From the NCBI GenBank assembly GCA_023014485.1, contig JAJOZX010002709.1, positions 91,001-155,000 of the forward strand: 64,000 bases of DNA, in the 5' to 3' direction. The notes below the pieces were generated by a model. It did no database searches, was not told where the DNA came from, and worked only from the letters and a program-made list of their open reading frames with translations. This document shows positions 52,806 to 64,000 of the stretch, one piece after another. Source of the stretch: Bathynomus jamesi (lineage: Eukaryota > Arthropoda > Malacostraca > Isopoda > Cirolanidae). The position numbers and the translations under genes are program-made. Numbering within the stretch: position 1 is the first letter of the stretch; every line of letters starts with the position of its first letter.

Positions 52806-52866
52806 TTGAAAATTGGCTCATTGGGTAACAGAGTTTCCTATAGGCGATGTTCGATTCCCGCTGGCA
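52806..52866 (+). repeat. tRNA-like SINE head or tRNA relic
   Basis: TTGGCTCATTGGGTAACAGA resembles an A box and GATGTTCGATTCCCGC a B box, at tRNA-like spacing. The anticodon arm is not convincing. A short pol III-derived relic is the best reading. Confidence 0.45.
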
Positions 52867-53251
52867 ATAATCGAGGAGTTAGCACAATGGATCGCATTCG
52901 TATGCCCTGAGCGCTGCATCACTTTCTGGCACTTTTGAATGATTATAATTATATATTGAACATCGTCATCGTCAATCATTAGCGCAGTTTACCTTCTAAA
53001 TTTTACTTTACCAAAGAAAATGGGAAAATTTAATAGTAATCGCTTCTAAAAATTTTCATTATAGAATTTTAACGATTGAAAAGTTTATGCAAACATATTG
53101 TTATTTAATTAAATATTTTAAACGAAACTTAACTACTTATTGCCGTCTGAAAACAATTTTCGCTTGTGTATTACAAATGCTCGCTACAATGAGTAGGGTT
53201 TATATACACTTGTTCGTTATTACTGCATATTTTGTATATCCATTTTCCGCA

Positions 53252-53849
53252 TGTTAGAAAATCTAGAAGAGGAAGAACCATTATTGTCCCAAGGCGATAT
53301 GATGACTAAGCTGATTGATGCAGCATTACTTGTATATATTAAGTTAAGGTGTATATATCCACCTCATAATTGTAAGGTTAGTGAAAAAATTCACTTAATT
53401 TAAAGCTAGCATTTTTGGGCTCTTGTGGCATCATTGTTTGGGCACTCTTGTGGCATTATTTTTTTTGGGGCGCTGCGCGTCCTTCCTACTCGTTTGTTGA
53501 ATGCGGCACTTACAGGGCGTGGTCTTATAGAGAGCTCTCTTGCAATTCAGTTTGGTTCTTTAGATACAAGATTGTTGCATCGTGCAATGGTGCAGGTTGT
53601 GTTGTTGCTGCAAGGTTTAGAAGGAAGACCATAAATAGTGCCCCTTTTGTTTTTTATCTTAATTTTATGCAACTGAGGCCTAAGGTAGGCCCACATCGAG
53701 TCAGCAACCCTGAGGTAGGACCTAATAGGACCTCCAAGTCCGTAAGTTTTTAGTCTAGCTTAACTTGGGCTGTAGGTTAAACTGGCCCTTCAGAGCTTGG
53801 CCGTTCACGGCTCAGCTGGGATTCTGAACCCAATAAAATAAAAGAAACA
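53252..53849 (+). repeat. 5' LTR, 598 bp
   Basis: Near-identical to 61316-61916, with only scattered substitutions and small indels seen by eye, so the insertion is fairly young. It holds the promoter and polyadenylation functions of the element; AATAAAATAAAAG lies near its end. Confidence 0.95.
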
Positions 53850-53867
53850 TGGTCCTTCGAACCGGAT
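53850..53867 (+). promoter_or_regulatory. tRNA primer-binding site
   Basis: TGGTCCTTCGAACCGGAT directly follows the LTR. It is complementary to the CCA-ended acceptor and T arm of a tRNA (GGTTCGAAGGACCA form). The tRNA identity is not assigned. Confidence 0.88.
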
Positions 53868-54157
53868 TCAAGCCCAATACTGAGTCGGCGACTATTTTCC
53901 GGCAAAGCTCTGATTGTGCAAATTGTAGCCCAAGTTAGGCCTAGAGGGGTTGAGCATAATTGAGTTAAGGTCCCAGGGTAGAAAGTTTGGTCGCCCAATT
54001 GCGAAACTTGGCCACTCGTCTGTCGTTGTTTTGGGCCTACATTTTTACTGGTTTGGTTAATTTTGGTTTATTATTCGTAGGCGAAGGTTGCAGACTTCAG
54101 TGCGCCAGTTACTTGGGTGTAAAATTTGATATTCCATACTGGTGGTTGGTCAGTACC

Positions 54158-55277
54158 CAGTGGTGGGCACCGTTAACCAAAAAGTTAACTTCGTTAACCG
54201 CTAATCCGTTAACCAAAAAGTTAACTTCGTTAACCGTTAATCCGTTAATTCGTTAAACATGTAACGGAAGTTACCGATAAACCGTTAACGTTAACTTTTA
54301 TTATAAAAAAAATGAAAAACACAATATATATATAATTTAATTTTCCCTCTTCTTCTCGTTCTCCATTTTGTCCATGAGATGCATGTTGCCCTCACGCCAC
54401 ACGCTCACATTTACTTCTCAACGCCATCTATTACTCATAAAGAAACTAATTCACATTGGGACTTGAAAGTACCGGCAGGATCAACCGGGTAGAAAAATAA
54501 TTATGGAGATTTTAAAGATGTGGTACCTAGAAGTACCGCCAGGACATAAAGGGTTAAGGTGAAAACGCTCCCATTGTAAGACATCACTTGACTTAATTTA
54601 TGTCATCAAAGTGACATGAGAATTGAAATCTTACCTGATCAGTTTTATGGTTCTTGAAATGTATCAAGGAGACTACTAATAAGGTACTCACAGACATATT
54701 ATAAATATACATGACTTACTTGACAACGATTATTTTTAAATATTCACTAGCACAAACATGTTGCGCAAGAGAAAGACTGCAAATGAAACGAATGTAGTTA
54801 TTTGTTGTAATTGTTACATATATATTATTGAAAGTGCCTTAAAATGCTCGTGATATTTCTTGAAAGAAGTTGAAACATTCAACTCAAATGGCAAATCTTT
54901 CCGCCTGATTTTACAGTCGACCATGTTCTGCTCAAACCAATGCCATAAATAACTACCATATTTGGTAAGACACAAATTGTGGTGACGGAAACAAATATAT
55001 CGCCTGATTTTGCACTGCGGAAATGGAAATTCGTTCATCACTATTAACAGTGGCGGATTAATTGCGCACCTGCTCAGCATTGAAAATAATAGAAACTTTT
55101 AAACGTTTATTTATGAATTTTTTGGGTTAACGGACTTGAGTTAACGGAAGTTAAATGTAACGGAAGTTAATTAGTCCGATAATGATTTTCAAAGTTAACT
55201 TAAAAGTTAAATCGTTAACGAAAAAGTTAACTTCGTTAATTAACGATTAACGGATTAACGGTTTGTGCCCAGCTTTG
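54158..55277. mobile_element. Non-autonomous hAT in the BEL leader
   Basis: Starts CAGTGGTGGGCACCG and ends GTGCCCAGCTTTG; 8-bp duplication TCAGTACC (54150-54157 and 55278-55285). Repeated GTTAACTTCGTTAACCG units fill both ends. A minus-strand 88-codon ORF (54814-55080, YLWHWFEQNMVDCKIRR) is not recognised. Confidence 0.9.
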
Positions 55278-55403
55278 TCAGTACCCCAACCAAGCAATTC
55301 AGTTTATTTGAAAAAAGCAAAATTTGAGTTTGATCAGTTTGGTTAAGTATTTTTGCCAATTCAGCTTATTTGGCATTGAGCCCAATTGTTGTTTGCATTG
55401 AAG

Positions 55404-56240
55404 ATGAGTGCAGCTGAATTGAACAAGTTTAAAAAAAGGAGAAGCGCATACAAAGGTCTAATTACAAAGGTCTTTGCCACGATAGATTCTGCCATAGAGC
55501 AAGAGGATTTAAGCTTAGTGACTGCGCAGCTTTCCATATTAGAAACTAAAAAGGTTGCTCTAAGCGAAGTAAATGTTAAAATTGAGGCTCTTATAGAAGA
55601 GGATGAAATAGAAAATAACATAATTTACTTTGAAGAGATTATTGATGATATAATTAAAGTATGTCACAGAGCAAAAGAGTTTAGCAGCTCAGTACAGTTA
55701 GAGACCAGGTCTAATAATGAGACGCAACCCTCAACAAATGGTGTTTGTGAAGTTAAGGTTAACAGATCTGCAGTTCAATTACCGAGGCTTGTACTCAAAA
55801 CATTTTCTGGGAGTATTCAGGAATGGCAAGGATGGGCAGACAGTTTTCAATCAGCAGTTCATTCTAGTCAAGTGTTAAGCGCGGTGGAGAAGTTTAATTA
55901 TTTGCAGTCCCTCTTGGAAGGAGAGGCAGCAAAGACAATAGCAGGATTAGCATTAACAGAGGCTAATTATAATGTGGCTTGGGATATATTAAAGAAATGG
56001 TTTGGTAAGCGAGAGATCTTAATTAAAAGCTACCTCCGCGAACTTTTAGCTATACCTCCTGTTAATAATCCTAATAGTGTCAAGGAGTTACGGCAGTTAG
56101 ATGAATTTGAAGTTAGAACTAGGTCCCTGGACAACTTGGGTGTAGGAATGGAAAGGTATGGTATAATGTTGGTCACTATACTGGAGTCTAAATTGCCTAG
56201 CTCAATTTTGCTTGAATTAAGTAGGGGACACTCTACATAA
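55404..56240 (+). pseudogene. BEL Gag, N-terminal part
   Basis: ATG at 55404 (MSAAELNKFKKRRSAYKG). A helical N-terminus is followed by the Gag core: LPRLVLKTFSGSIQEWQGWADSF, SAVEKFNYLQSLLEGEAAKTI and ANYNVAWDILKKWFGKRE. It is open to 56240, then shifts frame before the zinc knuckles of the next segment. Structural protein of the retroelement particle. Confidence 0.9.
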
Positions 56241-57467
56241 CATGTGTACATCCCCCTTCAGCAGATGTTAAGTCTTTTAAGCACAGAATTAGCAAGACGA
56301 GAGGGAATTGAGTTTGCATAGTGGGATGTTAAACAAGGGGACAAAGGCAGGCACAACACCAAAGTTTCAACAAAAAGGAATAGCCCAGGTACAGTGTCAG
56401 CTCTACATGCATCCTCTGAGAATAAGTTAAAGGGAATCAAGGAATGCATATTTTGCGAAGGCAACCACAAGTCATATAAATGTGAGGTGGCTGAGGCTTT
56501 ACCTTTTGAGGAGAGAAAGGACAGGGTAACTAAGTCCACAGCATGTTTTAAATGTTTTTTGAAAGGTCACAGAGCAAGGTTTTGTAAGTTTAAAATTTTG
56601 TGTAAAAAATGCCATGGCCGGCATCAGCCATTATTGTGTGAAAACACTCCTAGTAGGCCTACCCCAGAAGTAGAGACATCAATGGCACATGCCACTGCTA
56701 TGAAAGGGAGTAAAAGTAAAGGGGGATTATTGCAAACAGCTGCAGCATTATTAATTGGGAATGATGGAGAAGCTACTGTAAGAGTGTTGTTTGATAGTGG
56801 TAGCCAGTGTAGCTTTATTAAGACCAGAATTTCCAGAAAATTGAAGTTTAAAGAACTTAAGAGGGAAAATTTAAGAATTTCTGGGTTTGGGGGTTCCGTT
56901 CAAAACCGAACCAAAGTTAAGAAGTTAGAAGTTCTGGTTAAGGGGTTGTTACCACAAAGTCCCACTATCAAGGTCCAAGCTGTAGAGATTGAGGAACTTT
57001 GTGCTCCAGTCACTACTTGTTTAAATATGGCATGTGTCCAAGAATTGCAAGTTAAAGGAATTAATTTGGGCAATAATAAGTTTGAAGGAACAGAAGATAT
57101 TAGTCTTTTGATTGGAGCTGACTATTATTGGAACTTCATCACTGGTAATATTGTCCGCACATCTCGAGGTCCGGTAGCTATTGAAAGTAAGCTAGGCTGG
57201 ATGCTACATGGGAGCTGTTGCAATGAAATGGAGGTTAAAGCTCTTTTTGTTAAGATTGAGGAGAACAGCCATGGTTTGGAAAGGCATTTGAAAGCCTTTT
57301 GGGAACTTGAATCCATTGGCATAAAGGACAAACAGGAGAAGCAGGCGAGTACAGTGAACAGTGATGTTTTAGAGCAATTTGAAAAAGGGATTGGGTTTAG
57401 AGATGGTTGCTATGAAGTTGGCCTCCTTGGAAGGATTCTTGCAAACCCAGTTCAAACCTTCAGCTAG
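56241..57467 (+). pseudogene. BEL nucleocapsid zinc knuckles and aspartic protease
   Basis: Open from 56394. Three CCHC-type knuckles (CIFCEGNHKSYKC, CFKCFLKGHRARFC, CKKCHGRHQPLLC) are followed by the aspartic protease with VRVLFDSGSQCSFI (catalytic DSG) and the downstream ISLLIGADYYWNFI block typical of BEL/Pao. A stop at 57465 ends the frame, where the normal polyprotein would run into RT. Confidence 0.92.
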
Positions 57468-58429
57468 CTAGTAGGAGGTTGGAGACTTCATTGTACAGGC
57501 TAAGAAAAAATGAGTTGTTAATTGAATACAATGAGGCCATTCTAAGCTATGTAAAGGAGGGCTATGCTGAAAGGGTGCAAGGTGAGCTGGTGAGCCAGGA
57601 GGCACATTATCTGCCACACCATGCAGTGGTACGGCGAGACAAAACTACCACCAAACTGAGGGTAGTTTTTGATGGCTCAGCCAAGGACAAAGGTGGTGTG
57701 TCCTTAAATGACTGTTTGGATGCTGGGCCAAATTTAAATGCAGATTTATTTTCCTTGTTACTGAGATTCGGGTTTGGTAGAGTAGCATTGACTGCAGATG
57801 TGAAGCAAGCCTTTTTGCGGATAAAGTTAAAACCAGAGGACAGAGATGCAGTAAGGTATCTGTGGGTGGATACGAAAGACTTGTTGGAAAATGAACCTAA
57901 GGTTCAAGCATATAGAATGAAGTCAGTGTTGTTTGGCCTCAGCTCTAGTCCATTTCTGTTGGCAGCTACTATGCAGTACCATTTTAAGAAATATTCTGAA
58001 GTCTATCCTAACACTATTGAACACATAAAGAAAACTTTTTATGTTGATGATTTGCTGTGTTCCGTGGATAATACAGAAATGGCTAAACGGATATTCATGG
58101 AGGCTAGAGCTATAATGAGGGAGGCTGGCATGGAGCTTAGAAAATGGCACACCAATCATTCTCAATTACAACAGTTTATGAGTCAGTCCTATGTAGTACC
58201 TGATGCAGCAGAAAGTATTGAGGATTCTGGTATTAAGGAGTTGTGGGCAATAGACACAAAGGTGCTAGGCATTGTTTGGCAGCAAGGAGAGGATTTGTTT
58301 ACCTTCAATGGGAAATCTTTAGTAGAGCTGGCTGAGAATGAGACAAGGTGGACAAAACGTACAGCTCTTAGTTTGGCTTCAAAGGTCTTTGATCCTCTTG
58401 GATTCCTGGCTCCATTTGTGATAAAGTAA
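57468..58429 (+). pseudogene. BEL reverse transcriptase
   Basis: Open from 57479. LRVVFDGSAKDKGGVSLND, ALTADVKQAFLRIKL (motif A Asp), FGLSSSPFLLAATM and TFYVDDLLCSVD (catalytic YVDD) are followed by the connection region (FDPLGFLAPFVIK). The frame stops at 58427. Confidence 0.95.
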
Positions 58430-58990
58430 AAAATTTGGTTTCAGAGCCTCTGAGAAATTGGACTTGGTTGGGACCAAGAGTTACCTGATCATATGGTGGT
58501 AAGGTGGGAATATTGGTTCAAAGAATTGACACATCTTGGAGACATTGAAATCCCAAGATGGTACTGTGGAGAATTGAACAATAGTCCAGACAATTTGGAG
58601 CTGCACATCTTTTGTGATGCAAGTGAGGAAGCCTATGCAACTTGTATTTATATAAGAGGCACATTCAAAGAGGAAGTAAGTTGCAGGTTGGTTGCTGCAA
58701 AGAGCAGAGTAGCACCTTTGAAAAGGCTTTCTATTCCAAGGTTGGAATTGATGGGTGCAGTTATTGCTAGTCGGCTTGCAGTTATAGTGCAAAAGTCTTT
58801 GGCCTCTATGAAATTCCAAGCTATTATTGGACATACTCCACTATAGTTTGGCACTAGTTAAGAAGCCAGGCAAGGAAATGGAAACCATTTGTTGCCAATA
58901 GGGTGGAGGAAATTCAAGCACACACAGATCCCAAGCAATAGAAGCATTGTCAAGGCACCCAAAACCCAGCTGATTTACCAACACGAGGAA
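58430..58990 (+). pseudogene. BEL RNase H domain
   Basis: LELHIFCDASEEAYATCIYI supplies the first Asp, and IPRLELMGAVIASRLA the Glu-containing helix. The frame is open at 58493-58846 and then lost. A later part near 58930-58990 (GTQNPADLPTRGIS-like) is in another frame. Confidence 0.85.
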
Positions 58991-60494
58991 TTTCAGTGAA
59001 AGATCTTGCACAGTCAAGTTTGTGGTGGAATGGGCCAGAGTGGCTAAAACTTGGAAGTGAAAACTGGCCTTCTAATCAGCTTATTGTAGGAGAATGCCAG
59101 GCTCGAGAAGAATGGGTGAGTGAAATGAGAAAATGCACTGTGAACAGTTGTCAAATTATGCAGCAAGACCCATATTGAGGCTTGAGGACATTAGCAGTCT
59201 GAAAAGGTTGTTAAGAGTGACAGCATGGGTATATAGATTTACAAACAATATTAAGGGAGAAACAAGAAGGGAAGGAATTCTGAACAGTGAGGAGATTCAG
59301 CAAGCCAGGCAATACTGGGTGATATATGTATGTGCAGAAGGAAAAATTTGGTGAAAAGAGGGAATTGCTCACCAGCCGTCCATTACAGGTTCTACCAACA
59401 CATTCTGCTCTCAAGGGTTTGGATGTGTTTTTGGATCAGGATTTATTGAAAGTAGGAGGTAGACTACAGTTTTCTGGCCTTCCAGAGGAGAAAAGACATC
59501 CAATTTTGCTACCTTCTGGGGGGCACTTTGTGGAACTTTTAATCCTGGATACTCATCATAAGTTGTTACATGCTGGAGTTAGAGAAGTGATGATAGAGAT
59601 CAGACAACAGTTTTGGATTCCCAAAATTAGACAAGTAGTGAAAAAGGTCTTGCATAAATGTGTGGTTTGCAAGCATTGGAGTACAAAACCTTATTATGAA
59701 AAGGTGGCTCCACTTCCAAGAGAACGGTGTGTCTATACTGCCCCATTTGATATAGTGGGAGTAGACTTCGCAGGTCCAGTCTATGTGTATGAGCAAGGGG
59801 AGTCTAACAAAGGTTATATATGTCTTTTCACATGTGCTACCACCAGAGCAATCCATTTGGAGTTGGTAAGCAACTTAAGTAGTGATGTATTTCTTTTGGC
59901 CTTTAAAAGGTTTGTGAACAGAAGGGGTGTCCCAAATAAAAATCATATCGGATAATACAAAAACCTTCAAAAAGGCTACAAAGGAACTCCAAAAAGTTTG
60001 GCCCTTGCTAAAAGAGGAAGGATTCCAATCCTACTTTTCACACCAAGGGGTAAAGTGGGAGTTTATTGTTGAGAGAGCACCATGGTAGGGAGGATTTTGG
60101 GAAAGGCTAGCGAGAAGTGTAAAGTGTCCATTAAAGGAACTTTTAGCTAATGCTCATTTGAGCAAAGAAGAATTCTGCACTGTTTTGTGTGAAGTAGAAG
60201 CAATGGTGAACAGTAGGCTTATCACTTTTGTTTATAACACTATGCAGGATGCAGAGCCATTGACACCAAATCATTTTCTTTGTGGTAAACGATTAACATC
60301 AAGCCCCAGTTTGCCAGAAGACTTGCAGCATATCCAGAGCACTCAAGGAGAGTTAACCAGAAGGTTCAAGTGCCTTGAAGAGCTACAAGATCAGTTATGG
60401 AAGACGTGGCAGATGGAATACTTGCCAGAACTCAATTATTACCCATCAGGCAATGTAAAGTGCTCTAATGCAAATTGTATCAAGGTGGGGGAAG
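58991..60494 (+). pseudogene. BEL integrase, 5' part
   Basis: 59326-59955 carries the HHCC zinc-binding part (LLHAGVREVMIEIRQQFWIP, HKCVVCKHW) and the catalytic core start FDIVGVDFAGPVY (Asp). The second Asp region (ISDNTKTFKKA) and the Glu region lie after a frame change at 59945-60130. 60158-60494 has CEVEAMVNSRLITFV and LTPNHFLCGK. Interrupted at 60495 by a hAT. Confidence 0.9.
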
Positions 60495-61042
60495 CAGTGG
60501 TGTAGTGCTGTGGGAACGCGTGGGAACGGCGTTCCCTTACTTTTTTTGGTAGACGGAAGGGCGTTCCCTCACTATTTCAAATAAATCCGAACTTACAAAT
60601 CTCTAACGTCATGAAATTTTAATTCCCACCCCTAGAAGAAATATGAGAAAGAATCATTAACTGTTTCATTTCTTTTAGCTTCGACTGAGGCAATGCTAGC
60701 CTATAAATATCTGGTGAAACAGTCACCACGGCGTACCAGTTAACTTTTTTTTAGTTAATCATTCCAGTTGTTAGCTATTTTTATTGATCGTACTGGATGT
60801 CATATATCTAATGACACTGGAAATACTGCATCTTCAACCTTTGAATATATCCTAATATCCAGTGCATATGACCTCAAAATATCCCTGAAATTGGTCAGAT
60901 TTCAAAAGATTTCCCGGGGGGCTTACAGTGCCCCCGGACCCCCAGCTGTATGGGCTCGCCGCGCTCGCCATTGTCCCCCCCGCATCTGAGTAACACTTTC
61001 AAAATGCGTTCCCTTACTTCTTTATTTAGCACTACACCACTG
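60495..61042. mobile_element. Non-autonomous hAT in the integrase gene
   Basis: Ends CAGTGGTGTAGTGCT and AGCACTACACCACTG. The 8-bp duplication is GGGGGAAG (60487-60494) and GGGAGAAG (61043-61050), with one mismatch. It repeats GCGTTCCCTTAC near each end. 548 bp, no ORF of note. Confidence 0.92.
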
Positions 61043-61049
61043 GGGAGAA

Positions 61050-61315
61050 GTGGAAATGATTGGGGATGAAAGACCAAGGCAATGCTGGAAGCTTGGCATA
61101 ATTGAAGAGTTGTTTGTTGGCAAAGACAATTTAGTTAGGTCTGCACTAGTAAAGACTTCAGGAGGAAAATTAAAGAGACCTATACAAAAACTCTATGCTT
61201 TAGAAATCAGCAAAAACACGGATAGTCAAGATGAAACGTTTGAGTTACAGCCTCATGAAGAAGGCTTGACTAAACTTGCAGAAGGTAATGACAACAATGC
61301 CTCTTCGGTGGGGAG
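61050..61315 (+). pseudogene. BEL integrase C-terminal end
   Basis: Resumes after the hAT with QCWKLGIIEELFVGKDNLVR and LKRPIQKLYALEI, the usual BEL/Pao C-terminal module. The ORF continues into the 3' LTR. A purine-rich GGTGGGGAG (61307-61315) just before the LTR is the likely polypurine tract. Confidence 0.88.
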
Positions 61316-61916
61316 TGTTAGAAAATCTAGAAGAGGAAGAACCATTGTTGTCCCAAGGCGATATGATGACTAAGCTGATTGATGCAGCATTGCTTGTATA
61401 TATTAAGTTAAGGTGTATATATATCCACCGCATAATTGTAAGGTTTCTGAAAAATTCACTTAATTTAGAGCTAGCATTTTTGGGCTCTTGTGGCATCATT
61501 GTTTGGGCACTCTTGTGGCATCATTTTTTTGGGGCGCTGCGCGTCCTTCCTACTCGTTTATTGAATGCGGCACTTACAGGGCGTGGTCTTATAGAGAGCT
61601 CTCTTGCAATTCAGTTTGGTTGTTTAGATACAAGATTGTTGCATCGTGCAATGGTGCAAGTTGTGTTGTTGTTGCAAGGTTTAGAAGGAAGACCATAAAT
61701 AGCGCCCCTTTTGTTTTTTTATCTTAATTTTATGCAACTGAGGCCTAAGGTAGGCCCACATCGAGTCAGCAACCCTGAGGTAGGACCTAATAGGACCTCC
61801 AAGTCCATAAGTTTTTAGTCTAGCTTAACTTGGGCTGTAGGTTAAACTGGCCCTTCAGAGCTTGGCCGTTCACGGCTCAGCTGGGATTCTGAACCCAATA
61901 AAATCAAAAAATAACA
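61316..61916 (+). repeat. 3' LTR, 601 bp
   Basis: Pairs with 53252-53849 and is followed by the duplicated CCGCA. The start is also read as coding (KSRRGRTIVVPRRYDD), showing that the pol frame overlaps the LTR. Confidence 0.95.
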
Positions 61917-61921
61917 CCGCA

Positions 61922-62215
61922 TACTTGTTTATTATTTAATATGCATTTATATATAATTTACACTACATATACACTTGCATTTGCATTACATATACATTTA
62001 TATATAATTTAATATACATTCATTATATGTATTATTTAATATACCTTTATTGTATATAATACAATTATTTATTTTTAGTATATTTATTTATTATATATTT
62101 ATTTGTTACATATATTTCTTTCTTATGTGTTTGTAATGAAACTACAGTATATTATATAATAATGGATCACCTGAAGATCAGGGGCCCCTGCCTCAATTAC
62201 CAAATGATATCTTCA
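61922..62215. other. AT-rich spacer
   Basis: TATTTA/ATATAC low-complexity sequence only. No gene supported. Confidence 0.5.
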
Positions 62216-62290
62216 TTAAAACTAACGAAAATATCACGACTTAACCTAACCAATTGTCAAGGGCGTACAGTTGACCTAACCGGGCATTCA
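62216..62290 (-). repeat. Dispersed TTAGGTCAAC repeat copy
   Basis: The complement reads CCCGGTTAGGTCAACTGTAC followed by GGTTAGGTTAAGTCGTG and CGTTAGTTTTAATG. Other copies are at about 34962-35058, 39198-39272, 39640-39712 and, as a hairpin, 42797-42869. It directly borders the Helitron remnant. Confidence 0.8.
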
Positions 62291-62995
62291 ATTTAATTTA
62301 TTATTATATTTGGTACTGTAAAACAACACTACATTGTTGATTCGCACGGTTATTCAGCCTTTTTTCATTTGCTTCAGCAGAACCTACCACGTAAAGTTGA
62401 TCAAATTGTCTGTGCTCGTCTTCACTTGAGTGTGTATGTGTTGTTCTATGGTAGATTTGTCCATACACTCTAAAACAATATGATTGACGCAAATGACAGA
62501 ACAATGTTAAACGATCGGGTTTTTTTTTTTTTAAAATTCTGATTGTGAGGATTGTTTGAGTTACTCATCAAATCTTTTAAGTACATTGGGAACTCTCGTC
62601 ATGAAAGCATTCTTACTTTTCCCTTGTGACAGTAGTTTATGAATTTTCCATCTGAAGGTCTTTCAGCTTTAAAATTTAATGAATTACAAAACTGGCAATC
62701 ATCGTTCATTAGACCACAACTATGTTGATCTATTACTGATTCATCAAATATGTTGTTATCGATTGTAGTAATTTGTGTTTGTACGTTTCTTCTATTTGCT
62801 CAGCTTCTTGCATGACTTTCTTCATCTAAACGTCGTCTTTCTTCAGTCCGCCCTTGAGTCTCATTTTCGATTCTTCTTAAAATGCCTTCATATTCTAATT
62901 TTCTTTTGACTACATTTTCTGGGCTTTGGCGAGCTCTAAATCTTTCTTGTCTCTCTCAGTTTTGACGACCTCTTCGTTCTTCTGCCGTCTCCATC
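62291..62995 (-). pseudogene. Helitron N-terminal remnant
   Basis: Reading on the minus strand: RRLDEESHARS preceded by repeated ERR/RQSPE-type basic stretches (62800-62990); then DQHSCGLMNDDCQFC and ERPSDGKFINYCHKGKV (62600-62730), a zinc-binding part; then FRVYGQIYHR and EDEHRQFDQLYV (62310-62490). This is the start of a Helitron Rep-helicase ORF. The Rep catalytic and helicase parts are absent. Confidence 0.75.
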
Positions 62996-64000
62996 TTAAA
63001 ATGTCAATTTTAAAATTAAATCATTAACTTAACTACAAAATACAATACAAAACCCAGCTTTGCTCTAAATAAATCTTCTACTTTAAATTTTAAATGAATT
63101 TCTACTTCAGTTCTTTATATAGATATAAATAAATATTATTCCTGTAACTGGATATCTTTTGCAGTGTACCATTGTCGCACGACAATAAATAACGTTTAGA
63201 AAAAACCTTAAATTACAATGAATATGTAAATCTTTTTTTCTTACCTTAGCAATACATCAAATTTGTTTCTCAAAAAATTGTCGTCACCAATATGCTCCAC
63301 ACCATATGAGCATTAAATCCAGGAATTATTATTACCCACAACACTTCCCTAACGGGGAAACTGTGTTACCCATTGAGCTACAGGTGCTAATTTAGTATAC
63401 TGTATGTAAACTATCTTATATTCAGTTGGTTTGTTCCATTTGCATGTGATGATACACCCATCCTACTGGCAAAAATTTTGGGGTCATTAACGATTGTTAT
63501 TGTTATTACTGTCATTATTAATATTATTGCAATCCTCAAGGCTAGCATTTGCACCCTCAGTCTGAAGCTACAGGCCTTCCCCCCCAACTCCCTCAGGGGC
63601 CGGTGCAGTTCCCGCCGCACCTTTATTTCCCCCACCCCAACCATGACCCGGAGAAATCAGGGATTATGCACCCATGCTACTAGTAAGCGTTATCAAAAGA
63701 CAGACACTGTTTTTTATTATTAAGAGGTGGTTGGTTGGTTGGTTGGTTGATCCGCTTTACATCCTTTGGCCAACTAAGCCCACTGAGACGGAGATTAACG
63801 CCGTCAACCGGGAAAAATAAGTTCCCTTTAAAAGAAGAACTGGGTTGAGTCAAATGTCTTACGTGCAGCGGGCTCGTCACTGCACTCCCCTCCCCATTTC
63901 GCATGCAGACTGGCTTGGGACAGCCTATGACTGTTATATTATTATGTTTGCAAAGTGAAATATTGAAGAACAATATTTTTTTAAATAAAATAAAAAGAAC
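62996..64000. other. Non-coding tail with repeats
   Basis: A tRNA-like A-box sequence on the minus strand near 63365-63392 (TGTAGCTCAATGGGTAACAC) lacks a good B box. A GGTT microsatellite lies at 63726-63749. The surrounding ATCCTTTGGCCAACTAAGCC and ACGGAGATTAACGCCGTCAA look like repeat sequence. No gene supported. Confidence 0.4.

Larger units (their letters stand above)
53252..61916 (+). mobile_element. BEL/Pao LTR retrotransposon
   Basis: LTRs at 53252-53849 and 61316-61916 start TGTTAG and end AACA; 5-bp duplication CCGCA at 53247-53251 and 61917-61921. Primer-binding site at 53850. Gag, protease, RT, RNase H and integrase regions are in BEL/Pao order on the plus strand, all with lesions. 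Two hAT-type insertions (54158-55277 and 60495-61042) lie inside. Confidence 0.96.

Noticed and set aside
54814..55080. 88-codon ORF inside the non-autonomous hAT as a transposase
   Set aside because: No hAT motif is visible and the element is too short; it may be a captured fragment.
63365..63392. A tRNA gene on the minus strand
   Set aside because: An A-box-like stretch is present but no B box or cloverleaf pairing could be placed at the right distance.
63680..63973. Minus-strand 97-codon ORF as a gene
   Set aside because: It spans a GGTT microsatellite and surrounding low-copy repeat-like sequence; no domain or start context supports it.

Overview
This window is eukaryotic, AT-rich and made almost entirely of transposable elements. 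No host gene, rRNA gene or convincing functional tRNA gene was recognised. The mixture (BEL/Pao, several Tc1/mariner lineages, hAT, a MULE, a Helitron remnant, CR1/Jockey-like LINEs and a Maverick/Polinton) and the long TA, CA and CT microsatellites fit an invertebrate, most likely arthropod, genome. The species cannot be told from sequence alone.

Layout. 433-7115 is a large fold-back: two inverted, tandem-repeat-rich arms (433-1444 and 5725-7115) bracket the left arm (1458-5115) of a second inverted duplication and a LINE piece. The matching right arm lies far away (about 33425-40645), heavily interrupted by later insertions. 7150-8370 is a decayed DD41D mariner. 8569-24420 is a Maverick/Polinton. 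Its minus strand has unknown genes and protein-primed DNA polymerase B. Its plus strand has the packaging ATPase, two small conserved proteins, an integrase with a chromodomain, penton-like, pVI-like and major capsid proteins and an adenain-type protease. Most of these genes carry frameshifts. Its polymerase gene is split by a 3.6-kb element (13149-16790) with 445-bp terminal inverted repeats, an 8-bp target duplication and an intact 707-codon ORF. A second, decayed member of that family is at 25459-29949 and carries a nested, intact DD34E Tc1-like element. 30208-33348 is a 5'-truncated LINE interrupted by a deleted hAT.

40926-42525 and 49981-51980 hold two copies of an unfamiliar protein family. 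The second copy lies in a 2.0-kb element with CACTGG...CCAGTG ends and a 3-bp target duplication. That element is itself nested in a 6.5-kb hAT (46267-52764). 53252-61916 is a complete-length but broken BEL/Pao retrotransposon with two non-autonomous hATs inside. 62290-62995 is a Helitron N-terminal remnant.

The genes do not work together as a host pathway. The window is a stratigraphy of nested insertions. The strongest candidates for something undescribed are the hAT-like long-TIR family (13149-16790 and 25459-29949) and the CACTG-ended family (49981-51980, with relatives at 2992-3446, 340-430 and 40926-42525).
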